Both the position numbers and the translations under genes were made by a program. This document shows positions 46,512 to 55,707 of a DNA stretch of 64,000 nucleotides, in pieces. Origin of the DNA: Burkholderia sp. BCC0322 (GTDB lineage: Bacteria; Pseudomonadota; Gammaproteobacteria; Burkholderiales; Burkholderiaceae); contig NZ_CADFDU010000002.1 in NCBI RefSeq assembly GCF_902833045.1, forward strand, positions 186,001-250,000. The letters run 5' to 3'. The notes beneath the pieces are model-generated. The model worked only from the letters and a program-made list of their open reading frames with translations. It was not told where the DNA came from and ran no database searches. Position 1 is the stretch's first letter. Each line of letters begins with the position of its first letter.

Positions 46512-47201
46512 TGAAGCGGCCCGGGTTTTTCGGAGACCTCAATCTTTGAGAGAATGAGGTTATGGGAAGCTTAAAACCTGAAAGTAATGTAAAAAAGAAG
46601 GCGCAGCCGAAGTATGCTCCGGAGATGCGTGAGCGTGGCGTGCGCATGGTGTTTGACCACCAACACGAGTACGAGAGCCAGTGGACCGCGATTCGCTCGA
46701 TCGCTGCGAAGCTCGGCTGTTCGGCGGAATCGCTGCGTAACTGGCGAGCGGGATCGCGGGACACGGCCAGGGCCGACCACGCAAGAGCGCGAACGGATCA
46801 AGGAGTTGGAGCGCGAGGTCCGCGAGCTTCGGCAGGTCAATGAGATCCTGCGCAAGGCGTCCGCATATTTCGCGCAGGCGGAGCTCGACCGCCGACCGAA
46901 ATGATGGTGTCGTTTATCGAATAGCAACGCGTGTCGCACGGCGTCGAGTCGATCTGCAGGGTGCTGCCGATCGCGCCGTCGACGTACTTCCGGCGTGCAG
47001 ATCAGCGGACCGATCCAATCAAACTGTCTGAGCGCGCTCAGCGTGACGCCGAGCTAAGTCCCGAGATCCAGCGCGTCTACGACGCGAACTTCAAAGTCTA
47101 CGGCGCCGACAAGGTGTGGAAGCAGCTCAAGCGCGAAGGATTCGAGGTGGCCCGCTGTACGGTCGAGCGATTGATACGCAAGCTCGGCTTGGAAGGCGTT
47201 C
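46512..47201 (+). pseudogene. IS3-family element, frameshifted and truncated by IS66
   Basis: The left terminal repeat begins TGAAGCGGCCCGGGTTTTTCGG at 46512. OrfA starts at 46562 ([35 protein letters not shown]), shifts frame near 46760 and continues [36 protein letters not shown]. OrfB begins near 46905 with a stop after SFIE, then VSHGVESICRVLPIAPSTYFRRADQR, QRVYDANFKVYGADKVWKQLKREGFEVARCTVERLIRKLGLEGVR. The frame ends where an IS66 terminus starts (47202), removing the DDE core. Confidence 0.8.
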
Positions 47202-47990
47202 GTAAGCGACTCGGGTGGGCCAGTCCCCCATTCGCGCGCGCGTGAGGCATGACGGTGATGGCGTGGTGGAGTCCGCTGGCGATCACCCGGTTGAGGGTGT
47301 AGGCGGGGTGGCCGGCTTCAGTTTGTCTGCCACGTTCCAGGGCAGCAATTCGTCTATGCGGGAGATCTTGTGGTCAGCGATATGGGTCAGGACGTATTCC
47401 AGGTAGGCACGCGGGTTGATTCCGTTGAGCTTGCACGTCCCGATCAAGCTATATATCGCAGCAGCCCGCTCGCCCCCGCTGTCGGAGCCGACGAACAGAT
47501 AGTTTTTGTGTCCGAGCGCGACACAGCACAGGGCGTTTTCGGCAAGCACGTTGCTGATCTCGGCACGACCGTCCTCGCAGTAGAACTCGAGCGCCGCCCA
47601 GTGGTTCAGCGAGTAGTTGATCGCTTTGGCGAGCGCGGACTTCGTCGACAGCGTCGCGAGTTTCGCCCTGATCGTCGCGTCGAACTTCGCGAGCAACGGC
47701 TTGGTCTTTTCCTGCCTCACGCGCAAACGCTCGTCAGGCGCCTTGCCGCGGATGTCGGCTTCGATGCTGTAAAGCTCGCCGATCATCTCGAGCAGTTGCT
47801 GGGTATCCGGTGTCGGCGTGCGCGCGTGAACATTGTATATGTACCGCCTCGCGTGATCCCAGCATGCCGCCTCCTGGATCTCGCCGTTCGCGTACAACTG
47901 ATCGAACCCAGCGTAAGCATCGGCCTGCAGGATGCCGTGGAATGTGGCGAGTCGGGTTTGAGGGTGGACCCCTTTGGAGGCAATTGGAAA
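47202..47990 (-). pseudogene. IS66-family TnpC, C-terminal part
   Basis: The element end GTAAGCGACTCGGG at 47202 is typical of IS66. The TnpC frame (stop at 47283) reads [142 protein letters not shown] and the IS66_C tail. The N-terminal half, including the first catalytic Asp, is missing, as are TnpA and TnpB. Confidence 0.82.
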
Positions 47991-48044
47991 CAGCACAACC
48001 CTCGAAACTAGATTGAGGCAGCTCCCCGACGTTTCGTTTGTCAT

Positions 48045-48592
48045 GCGGTAACCAACCCGCGCATATCAGAATGATCAACCGTCGGATAGCCGCCCGGTCC
48101 TGGCCCAAGCATCCTGTTGTTGATGACCGCCAGAGAGACGGTCTCGCATGGTCGTGAGCGCGCAAGCTCTGCACTCACGACCAATGCATAGCATGGAAAA
48201 CCGAAGTCGCGTCAAGGGTCCGCTACGCCGGGCTCAGCCCGCCCTTGACCCGTCAAACTTCGGAGAACCGCGTACTCTTGGGCACTTGACACGGTCCATA
48301 GATATCAGTGTCCTGTTCCGTTGTTAACTGGTCTATGTTCACGTAGCATGTTGACGTCAATGGTTGAGGCTGGCCAGTTCTTGACGCAGTAGCGCGCCTT
48401 CGGGTCGCTCGTCTTGCCCTTGTCCCTGCGCATCTTATCGAGGCCCAAAATCGAGAATCTATGCAGGAACCTCAATCGCTAAAAGCGATTTCAGACCGGC
48501 CTTTGTCTGCAAACGTCAGTCGACCGCGGGCGTGCACGATTTATGCAACAACGCCGACATCGAGTGAGAACGTGGGACACCTGGGTCGGCGG
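48045..48592. other. Spacer with no supported gene
   Basis: Contains the broken edge of IS66 and a stretch around 48200-48260 with imperfect inverted GTCAAGGG/CCCTTGAC sequences. Short frames lack recognisable content. A terminator for the leftward lipoprotein gene would be expected here, but I see no hairpin with a clear T tract. Confidence 0.35.
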
Positions 48593-50215
48593 CTAATAGA
48601 TCGCTCCCACGAGCGCCGTCACGATATTGGTTGCCTGCTGCACAATCGTGTCTCGGTACGATTCGAACAGGCTGTCGCTGAGCGTTCCGTCGTCTCCGTC
48701 GGAAAAGTTGGTCATGACCGGCACATGCAGATGCCCCGCGAAGATCGTGTGCTGCGGATTCAGCTTGTCACGCAACTGTGTGTTGCGATATCCGCTCTCA
48801 TTTGATAGATAATTACCTCCTCCACCATTAAATGCGCACGACGTTGCGGTTGCCGGTATTGGGGCGGTCGGTGGTGGATATGGCTGTGATTCGGTATCCG
48901 AATTGAACGATGTCGTGATCGCCTTATTGCAATCCTTGAAGTCATCGTGGTTCGTATGCCAGATAACTTTGTAACCGCCGGGCTGCGAGCTACCCGGCTC
49001 CGTAATGGCCGCGCCGGAGTTCGCCGCAATTATGGTCGCGACAGGTAGCGTGGTGGTCGTGTATTGCTCCGGCTGATCGCGCTGCCAAGGCTGCGGATCG
49101 TAGCCAAGTACGTCGTCGGGTGGATAGATGTCCGCGTCTTGCATTCCAGGTAGCAATGGAGCGCGAAACGGATCGCCAATCGTCGTGCCGAGGTTGTCTG
49201 CGAATGCGGCCGCGTGATAGCGGCCGTGCCAATTCTCAATCCAGAACGCACCATAACCACCCTGACTCATCGTAATCGACGCATCGACCCGTGCATCACC
49301 GATAAAGAATGGTGCGAGCGTATGCTCCTGCATTCCTTTGCGGAACGGATCGTAGTTCACCGGTAGCAGATAGGTCTGGATTAATGCCGTCGAGCCGTTC
49401 GCGAGCTTGATGCTGCGATTGGCGAGTGCAAGCGCAATGGCTCCCGACGGATTGCCAATCCGGATGTTGGTCGACGGATGATTTGCACCGGGTGTACCGA
49501 GTGTAAACGGATCGAAGCCGCTGATGATAATTCGCTTTACGCCCTTCCCGGGCGCAAACTGAATAGCGTATTGTCCACGCGATGCGCGTTCAAGTACCCA
49601 CTGGAGCTGTGCGCGCTCGAATGTCGTGAGCGTTATCTGCGGAACCCACTGGCGCAGTATCTGCGTCATCTTGAGGCGCGCCCAGTACAGCATGCGGTCG
49701 TCGCTACGCGGTAGTGTGCCGCTGACAGAACGACCCTGCACGCGATCCACAGCAGCATTCCATAAACCCTCGCCAGCGATTTTCACAATGCGCACTGCAT
49801 CGGTAAAGGAGCGAATCGCGCCATCTTCGCAGAGCTGCTTTGAGAAGTCAGGACCAAAGTGATCAAAGTTCGAGGCGGTGAGAATCTGATCAGCGAACGG
49901 AGTAGTGTTTCCCGGCAGTACATTGACGAGCCGCTGCTCCTCATACGAGAGCGTAGTGCTCGTATTCATACAGCCTGCGTATGGCAGGTGCGACGGTGCG
50001 GGAGGCGGAGTCGCGTTGGATGGTGGAATGAGCGAGGCTGGAGGATCGAGCGGGGCGTTCGTGGGCAGATTGGGGACGATTGGCCCAACGGAAGTCGGAT
50101 TGGTCGACGAGGAAGGTCCGACGGCAGTGTTGGAGGCAACGTTATCGTCACCACCACAGCCGTCGAGGAGCAATGCGGCGGCACACAACGCGCAGACAAG
50201 TACGGCGTTTTTCAT
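48593..50215 (-). CDS. Lipoprotein with pyroglutamyl-peptidase (C15)-like domain
   Basis: A 540-aa exported protein. The lipobox is LLLDGCGGDD (Cys 20), followed by a Pro/Ser/Asn-rich linker to ~75. From ~228 the sequence RIIISGFDPFTLG resembles the first strand of pyroglutamyl peptidase I (TGFxPFGG). Near the C-terminus GNYLSNESGYRNTQL and FAGHLHVPVM parallel the AGxYLCN..Y (catalytic Cys) and FIHVP (catalytic His) blocks, but Ser occupies the Cys position. The overall length is more than double that of classic C15 enzymes, with a helical N-terminal extension (100-220). Probably a surface hydrolase or a binding-only relative. It overlaps its upstream neighbour as ATGA. Confidence 0.6.
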   Translation of the reverse strand: MKNAVLVCALCAAALLLDGCGGDDNVASNTAVGPSSSTNPTSVGPIVPNLPTNAPLDPPASLIPPSNATPPPAPSHLPYAGCMNTSTTLSYEEQRLVNVLPGNTTPFADQILTASNFDHFGPDFSKQLCEDGAIRSFTDAVRIVKIAGEGLWNAAVDRVQGRSVSGTLPRSDDRMLYWARLKMTQILRQWVPQITLTTFERAQLQWVLERASRGQYAIQFAPGKGVKRIIISGFDPFTLGTPGANHPSTNIRIGNPSGAIALALANRSIKLANGSTALIQTYLLPVNYDPFRKGMQEHTLAPFFIGDARVDASITMSQGGYGAFWIENWHGRYHAAAFADNLGTTIGDPFRAPLLPGMQDADIYPPDDVLGYDPQPWQRDQPEQYTTTTLPVATIIAANSGAAITEPGSSQPGGYKVIWHTNHDDFKDCNKAITTSFNSDTESQPYPPPTAPIPATATSCAFNGGGGNYLSNESGYRNTQLRDKLNPQHTIFAGHLHVPVMTNFSDGDDGTLSDSLFESYRDTIVQQATNIVTALVGAIY

Positions 50216-50457
50216 TCGTCCGTCCCTCCCGAAGCTGCGCTGGCTGGTGCCGGTGCAGCCGGTCGCACCGGCAACTTCTGCGTGCAGTCACCGTCAAAGT
50301 ATGGCCCGTCAACGCGTTGCCAGGACGAATTGGGTGCAGTTGGCCCGCATGTTATCCGACCGCCATGGCGCCACGTGTAGTAAGCGCCATCGTACTGCGC
50401 GTTCGCGGTCGCGCTGGCTAAAGTAAGCACTACTAATATCAGCCGGTGTTTCGGCAT
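50212..50457 (-). CDS. Small exported protein upstream of the C15-like lipoprotein
   Basis: An 81-aa protein with a signal peptide (MPKHRLILVVLTLASATANA) and a mature part bearing two Cys (RITCGPTAP, FDGDCTQKL) and an Ala/Pro-rich tail. GGGGAGC precedes the ATG. Its stop overlaps the start of the lipoprotein gene by ATGA, so the two are coupled and the products may interact outside the inner membrane. No family recognised. Confidence 0.65.
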   Translation of the reverse strand: MPKHRLILVVLTLASATANAQYDGAYYTWRHGGRITCGPTAPNSSWQRVDGPYFDGDCTQKLPVRPAAPAPASAASGGTDE

Positions 50458-50669
50458 GGAAGCTCCCCTTACAAAATACGCCGTGTGATGTCCGGAGCTT
50501 AGAGACCCCGTTATTCTCCAGCGAGTAAAGCTGAGCGTAGATAGAAGAAAAATTATGCGCTATCAACTTTTTTTAAGATGATGTATAGAATTTCTTAACA
50601 ACCATAGCGAATCACTGTGCACCCGGTGTTTAAGATGACGAAATGCTGTACGCAAATGCCAGCCGGGGC

Positions 50670-50825
50670 TCGGCGCGACCGTCTTCTGAATGCTTGATTG
50701 ATCTCCCTGGCGCGTACCGCATCATCGCCACACAGGTACATTGAGGTCGTCGCAATCGACGCATGGCGCAGGTTGTCGCGCACATTGGTAAGTTCAGCAC
50801 CGCCCGCGAGCGCGTGACAGCGCAT
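50670..50825 (-). pseudogene. Tyrosine-recombinase C-terminal fragment
   Basis: The frame reads GGAELTNVRDNLRHASIATTSMYL followed by RAREINQAF. LRHASIxTTxxYL is the box II end of phage-type integrases with the catalytic Tyr. The rest of the gene is missing; the upstream side is joined to an IS3-type OrfB fragment. Confidence 0.65.
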
Positions 50826-51016
50826 TCTGCGCCTTGCGCTCGCAGCAACCGACAGAAAGTCGATTCGCTGGCAAGGTAGATCCCTTCGTCGGCCAGGGCG
50901 GGCACGGTCCGCGCCGGCGGCATGTCGACAAAGCGTGGCTCGTTAGCGATCGGCATGATCGCTGCGCGCTCTTCTTCGGTAAGCGCATGGGCTGGCTCGG
51001 GGAGCCTATCCGGTCT
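50800..51016 (-). pseudogene. IS3-family OrfB N-terminal fragment
   Basis: Reads DRLPEPAHALTEEERAAIMPIANEPRFVDMPPARTVPALADEGIYLASESTFCRLLRAQG, matching the N-terminal part of IS3-type OrfB that precedes the DDE core. It is fused directly to the recombinase fragment, so a deletion joined the two. Confidence 0.65.
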
Positions 51017-51058
51017 TTTGTGTGTGTGGCATAAACTGACGGCCAAGGAGCCACTTTT

Positions 51059-51151
51059 ATGCCACGCAAACGCAAGGAAGAGGTGACGATAGAACCGGGC
51101 AAGGGCTTGAACCCGGACCCGGAACTGATCAAGCAACTGGTGTCCGAGTAG
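51059..51151 (+). pseudogene. Possible transposase N-terminal stub
   Basis: A 30-residue frame, MPRKRKEEVTIEPGKGLNPD ... IKQLVSE, with GGAG 9 nt before its ATG. The sequence recalls the start of IS256-type transposases, but it ends at a stop formed where it meets phage tail DNA. Too short for a firm call. Confidence 0.35.
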
Positions 51152-51408
51152 ATGCCGCGCAGCGCAACGGCTTGCGCGAAGTCACCCATCGGGCCGAGCA
51201 ACACGACCTGCTCGCCTTTCGTCGGCGGAAGCCATTCGCGCGTGCCGCCGGCCGCCGGCGTAAGCCAGGGAATCCAGTTGGTTTGCAGGCCATCATCATC
51301 GGACTCGCCGACGGCGACGCGGCAGAGGCCGGCGCCGTGGTCGACATCGAGAATCGAGCCCTTGCGCACCGAGTTGCGTGCCTGACGTTGAATTTCGGTC
51401 GCATCCAT
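51144..51408 (-). pseudogene. P2-like phage baseplate protein V fragment
   Basis: From an ATG at 51408: MDATEIQRQARNSVRKGSILDVDHGAG, CRVAVGE, TNWIPWLTPAAGGTREWLPPTKGEQVVLLGPMGDFAQAVALRGIYSD. This matches the N-terminal OB-fold of gpV/baseplate assembly protein V. The C-terminal half is replaced by unrelated DNA. Confidence 0.75.
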
Positions 51409-51525
51409 GCCGACCATGTTGCCGGCCGCCCGCGCGCGACGCGAGCAACTGCAAATGTCGTGCTCGCGGGTACCGACTTCGAATGCGGCAACATGGACCA
51501 ACGCGCCTGGGCGTTCTAGTGCCAC

Positions 51526-51981
51526 GCCTGGCTGACCGAATGCCGTCGTGCGATGAAACCCGGCGCGCTACTCGTCTGCTTCATCGACTGGCGCCAGCTC
51601 GCGACGTTGACGGACGTGGTGCAGGCGGCCGGCCTGACGCTGCGCGGCATCGCCGTATGGGACAAGACGCCGGGGCGGCCACGGCCGCGTCGAGGCGGGT
51701 TCGCGCAACAGGTGGAATTCATCGTCTGGGCGAGCCGCGACCCGATGAACGAAAGTGATAGGTATCTGCCCGGCGTGTTCCCGATGCGCCTGGCGCTGCC
51801 GAAGCAACACGTCACCGAAAAGCCGATCGAGCTGGCGCACGACGTGGTGCGCCAGGTGTCAGATGGCGGCGTCGAGTGCGGCCTGTTCGCCGGAGCGGGA
51901 ACGTTTCTGGTCGCCGCGAGAGAGGCCGGGCTGCATTGGCTCGGATGCAAGACGAACCCGGCGTATTACGCGATCGCGTGA
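51526..51981 (+). pseudogene. Phage DNA methyltransferase, 5'-truncated
   Basis: The frame WLTECRRAMKPGALLVCFIDWRQLATLTDVVQAAGLTLRGIAVWDKTPGRPRPRRGGFAQQVEFIVWASRD continues to HVTEKPIELAHDVVRQVSDGGVECGLFAGAGTFLVAAREAGLHWLGCKTNPAYY. The FAGAGTFLVAAREAG block is the SAM-binding FxGxGT motif of N6-adenine/N4-cytosine enzymes with motifs in beta order. The DPPY catalytic motif upstream is missing. It lies divergent from the gpV fragment, as in some Burkholderia P2-like prophages. Confidence 0.7.
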
Positions 51982-51984
51982 TCG

Positions 51985-52270
51985 CGCCTGGCTGAAGTCC
52001 GTGATTCAGCAATTCACGCACCGGAATGGACCAATGCGGACTGGTGCGGGAGCCTGCTGGTATGGACCCAGGAAACCATCGACGCTGAACCGGTAGAACT
52101 ACTGACCGGGTACGGCACAAATTTTCAAACTAGTTTCCCGCAAACACTTGGAATCATCTCATCAAAATAAAAACAATAAAACCCCACGAAAGCGGACTTT
52201 ATTGAACATAAATCGCAATCTAGACTAGCGTCAGCGATGCATTCCACTTTTGACATAAAATCAACATTTT
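51985..52270. other. Prophage edge and AT-rich spacer
   Basis: The first ~110 bp hold a short frame (VIQQFTHRNGPMRTGAGACWYGP) not recognised. After about 52120 the DNA becomes AT-rich with no gene, leading to the end of the small secreted-protein gene. Confidence 0.35.
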
Positions 52271-52543
52271 TTACCAAAAGAAATCACATTTCTCAACACT
52301 CATTCCATCGGCACGTTTATACCAGGAAGATCTTGCGCAATTATCTGCTTTAATTTTTTGCGGCTCTTCACTATACCACAAATCATCATTATAATCTGAT
52401 TCATAGACATTATAGGAAATCAAATGACCGTTATTGGTGAACGTAATTTTCTTCGCAACAACAGGAGGCGCGGAGCAAACAAAAAACATACTTACAATAA
52501 ATGTCGCAATAATCTTTCCACCCTTCACCAAATTCTTTTTCAT
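52271..52543 (-). CDS. Small exported protein of unknown function
   Basis: A 90-aa product from the ATG at 52543 (AAAGGCGGG 7 nt before). The signal peptide is KNLVKGGKIIATFIVSMFFVCSAPPVVA. The mature ~60 residues are acidic and aromatic (GHLISYNVYESDYNDDLWYSEEP) with two Cys (DNCARSSW, EKCDFFW) that could pair. The gene is far more AT-rich than its neighbours, suggesting foreign origin. No family recognised. Confidence 0.6.
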   Translation of the reverse strand: MKKNLVKGGKIIATFIVSMFFVCSAPPVVAKKITFTNNGHLISYNVYESDYNDDLWYSEEPQKIKADNCARSSWYKRADGMSVEKCDFFW

Positions 52544-52773
52544 AATAAACCCGCCTTTCAATTAATTAATAACTTGATCTGATGTCAACCGAGATTACGA
52601 ATGCTTACCATACCGGGCCGCCGCAGTCTTTGCTGCAGCGGCCTTTCAGGTAGATTGAACGCATCTCCGACGACGTCCTTGGCTAGGTCGGCAATCATCA
52701 CCGGGCCGGATAAATCAGTTTCTCCAACACCAGCAGTCGTGGAAATATATTCAAGTTCGTCTCACCGCTACCA

Positions 52774-53997
52774 CTACGGAGTGGAACCCACTTCCGCTTG
52801 CGCATGCTTCGACGTATCTTCAGCGGTCACCGCTTCCATCTCTCCGCCTTTGGATAGTGCCGTCGCCATCGCATTCGCTCCGCCGGCCGGATCGCCATCG
52901 CCCGCCGCCACCGTACTTCCCGGCTCCACATGAAACGGATTCACGCGGCCATCAGCCGTCTCGAAATTCCCAACCAGCTTGCCGTTGTTGCCGATCCCCC
53001 CCACGGTCCCTTTCACTGCCCCGGATGGCAACGTGATGGATGTCGCATTCGTATTGCCGCCCGCCGGATTCCAGACCGCCGGCTCCGCGAACCCGTTCTG
53101 AGCCCCGTTTGCCAAGTAGTTCACCGCTACCACACCCGCGTCGTTCTGCGTCGCCGCCGAAGAATGGAGCACTGCGGTGCCGTTTACACTGGCCATCACC
53201 ACCGGCCCCGTGCCGCCTGCCCCCCATTGCACTGCCCGCTTCGAATCCGTTCCATAACTACATTCGCCCAAAATTTGGCTGTTTGCATTGATTTCCAATG
53301 CAATGCAGTAGCTCGCGCCCGACGGCGTTGGCAGCGCCTGGTAGGGGTCCCACAGGCTAGACCACAGCACCGGCATATTCTTGCCGCCCCCCAACGCACC
53401 GGACGGACAATTCCCCACCACCGACTTCGCACTGTTGATTGAGGCAGGCCTACAATTCGCCAGCGGTTCTAGCAAAGGAGATGACAATAGGGTCGCCGCA
53501 CCACTGCCCGACCAGTACACCGGTGCATCTGTGCCATTGCCATCAGTGCTCACGCCGATTACGACGCCGGCGTCATTGATGTTGATCGCGGTGGTCGACA
53601 CACCGAGCGCAATCAGGCCGAGCAGCGCGGTGGCAGGTTGCAGTTGGGTAGGCGTGGTGCCACGTGCCCACATCACACCTTGCGATACGTTGTTCCCGTC
53701 CGCACACACCCCGATGATGGTTTCCTTGCCGACCGACGCATTGTTGATTGCGCCAGCTGAACACGGTGCGCCGCTCGACAACGGCGACAACTGGACGGGG
53801 CCTGTGGACTGCATTTTGTACGCGACCCGGACGTTGTTAATCAAACAGTTTTCAGCGCCCACGCCCGCATCATCGATATCAGATGCTGAACATTGACTCG
53901 CCGAGGACGGATTCTCATAGATCCAGGCCCATGCCCCGGATGATCCGACGCTGGCGGCGCCCATTATCACCCATGACGCAACGACTGATGCACGCAT
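52774..53997 (-). CDS. Exported repeat protein, HAF-like
   Basis: A 407-aa protein with a signal peptide (RASVVASWVIMGAASVGSSGAWA). The mature part has repeated units of ~45-60 residues with an INDAGVVIG or INNASVGK core and a nearby W (GVMWARG, APVYWSGS, MPVLWSS, RAVQWGAGG, EPAVWNPAGG), a spacing recalling HAF-type extracellular repeats that form a beta-propeller. Conserved Cys precede several units. GGAGGG lies 5 nt before the ATG. No enzymatic motif; probably a surface or secreted structural or binding protein. Confidence 0.65.
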   Translation of the reverse strand: MRASVVASWVIMGAASVGSSGAWAWIYENPSSASQCSASDIDDAGVGAENCLINNVRVAYKMQSTGPVQLSPLSSGAPCSAGAINNASVGKETIIGVCADGNNVSQGVMWARGTTPTQLQPATALLGLIALGVSTTAININDAGVVIGVSTDGNGTDAPVYWSGSGAATLLSSPLLEPLANCRPASINSAKSVVGNCPSGALGGGKNMPVLWSSLWDPYQALPTPSGASYCIALEINANSQILGECSYGTDSKRAVQWGAGGTGPVVMASVNGTAVLHSSAATQNDAGVVAVNYLANGAQNGFAEPAVWNPAGGNTNATSITLPSGAVKGTVGGIGNNGKLVGNFETADGRVNPFHVEPGSTVAAGDGDPAGGANAMATALSKGGEMEAVTAEDTSKHAQAEVGSTP

Positions 53998-54028
53998 AAC
54001 CCTCCCTCCGAAATAACTTGAATGATCC

Positions 54029-54427
54029 GTGATGGAAATCGAGAAAAATTCAATGCCGTACGAGGCTTCGATTCATTCTTTATGTACATCGATATCCAAC
54101 GCCAAGCCGATCATGCGGCACAAAACAATGGGGGCAGAGACATCGAAAAACCAAATGCTATTAGATAAATTTTCAAATGATATGCAATACCTTCCCATGC
54201 CAACGCCTACGGCCTTCCAACACTTTGCAAGCAGAACCCACCGGCGACCTCTTGCAAGCCATTCCGTCAATCCAAATTACCAACAATCCGAACAGAAAAA
54301 TGTTTCATTTGCTACACCCATTGAGACGATAAATTCCTGGAAATCACCACATCAATTACACAACAATCTGGAAACATTGCAACCGAAATTTATCAAAAAC
54401 GAACAAAAATTCAAGATATTAAATTAG
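54029..54427 (+). CDS. Doubtful ORF, 132 codons
   Basis: Composition is Asn/Lys/Gln-rich without membrane segments, motifs or regular secondary structure. No convincing ribosome binding site precedes the ATG at 54029. It starts 31 bp from the divergent repeat-protein gene and could be coding or simply open AT-rich DNA. Confidence 0.25.
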   Translation: MMEIEKNSMPYEASIHSLCTSISNAKPIMRHKTMGAETSKNQMLLDKFSNDMQYLPMPTPTAFQHFASRTHRRPLASHSVNPNYQQSEQKNVSFATPIETINSWKSPHQLHNNLETLQPKFIKNEQKFKILN

Positions 54428-54429
54428 TT

Positions 54430-54965
54430 CCATAACGTAATTTATTTGAAATTAATTTAAGTGGCCCTCTCATTTTAGGGAGGTTTTGCTCTCTCAGGCC
54501 CTTGAATTACGGTCGGGCCGGACGTATTTCCCCTTCGGTCGTTCGCAGCGATCACCCCGTGGATGCACGTGACGAGCGTGCGGCGACGATCGTCACGTCA
54601 CATCGAACCTGCACTTCGGCGAACAGGGCGCCGAGAGGTGGCCGCGCAAATTCGGACAGTCGGATAAGTGGTTTGGCCGGAGCCTGAGCCAGCGATAATA
54701 CAGACAAAGGAACCGAGGAAATAACGAAGAGAACCCCAAGACGACTCAAGCTTACCAAACATCCCTTATTTCTAAAAATATACCGCCTTCAGGCTACGTA
54801 TTAAATTTATTTAATATAACCAATGTGTTAAATATTGTTAACTTAAAACAAAATCAATATGAATTTCATATCCACCGACGAATTCCAATGGTATTGTGTG
54901 ATCGCTTTTTGACTATCTCCTGGTCGAAAAGCGCTTTTCCGTAGCATGTTCGTAGGCCCATGGCC
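54430..54965. other. AT-rich intergenic DNA without a supported gene
   Basis: Low-GC stretch at 54770-54880 and a GC-rich block at 54500-54690. Frames of about 60 codons only. A transcript ending at the hairpin at 54970 would have to begin here, but no protein-coding frame leads into it. Confidence 0.35.
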
Positions 54966-54969
54966 TTTC

Positions 54970-55004
54970 GGCCTTCCGTTCCCTTCGGACGGAAGGCCAT
55001 TTTT
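54970..55004 (+). terminator. Strong intrinsic terminator
   Basis: GGCCTTCCGT (54970-54979), a 9-nt loop and ACGGAAGGCC (54989-54998) form a perfect 10-bp stem followed by ATTTTT. No gene lies immediately upstream on the plus strand, so it may end a small RNA or be all that remains of a deleted gene. Confidence 0.8.
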
Positions 55005-55085
55005 CCGGTTCTATGCAAAATGGATGACTGGTGACGAACAATCGCAGTCAGCTCGGATTCCTTATATCGATATCAAAGAGAATTT

Positions 55086-55440
55086 CTAGGCAGACGTCTG
55101 ATGCTTGCAATTCTCCTTCATCTGCCCTTTCTTGATCATGTGCATCACTTCGACACTTGATGGGATGATGCGGACACAGCTAAACGTATTGAAGTTCATT
55201 ATTGAGCAGATGCGTCGTTCGATCGCGCGGTGGTCATGTTCGACGAGTTTGTCCGGGCACTTCTGCTGGCGAATCCGAATCGGTGATCGCGCTCGGTGTC
55301 GATCGCCTGCAAGATTAGCGGATAGGCCACATACCAGCACACATGCATCAGGACAATGTCGAGTGGAAAATGTAGTCACTTCAAACTTTCGCCACGCGTG
55401 GTGACAAAGTCCGCGAAATCTGTCCATTTTTCACCTGCGA
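55086..55440 (-). pseudogene. IS6-family transposase with internal deletion
   Basis: The N-terminal part (HFPLDIVLMHVCWYVAYPL in one frame) is joined to the C-terminal part (KLVEHDHRAIERRICSIMNFNTF, SSVEVMHMIKKGQM in another). VEQDHRAIKRR and GIExMHMIRKGQ are IS6-family C-terminal blocks. The catalytic core between them is deleted. Confidence 0.7.
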
Positions 55441-55707
55441 GTCGGAATTCTTCCTCATTGAGTCATGCTCGGCTTGTTATCGTGACAGAACGGTGGCGTC
55501 GAAGCGAAAGCCGATGTCGACGCCAGCAATCTGGCGGATGAACTGCATCAACCCGAAACACTGATTTTGATAAAGTTGATAAAGGATGGGGGCCGGTTTG
55601 ATCCAGCCGTTTTAGTGATCTGCATCGATGCAAGACGCGCGGGATGAATTGCCGGGCATCCCTACGCACATTTTTTCGTTCTGTTATTATTAGGATTCGA
55701 AATTAAG

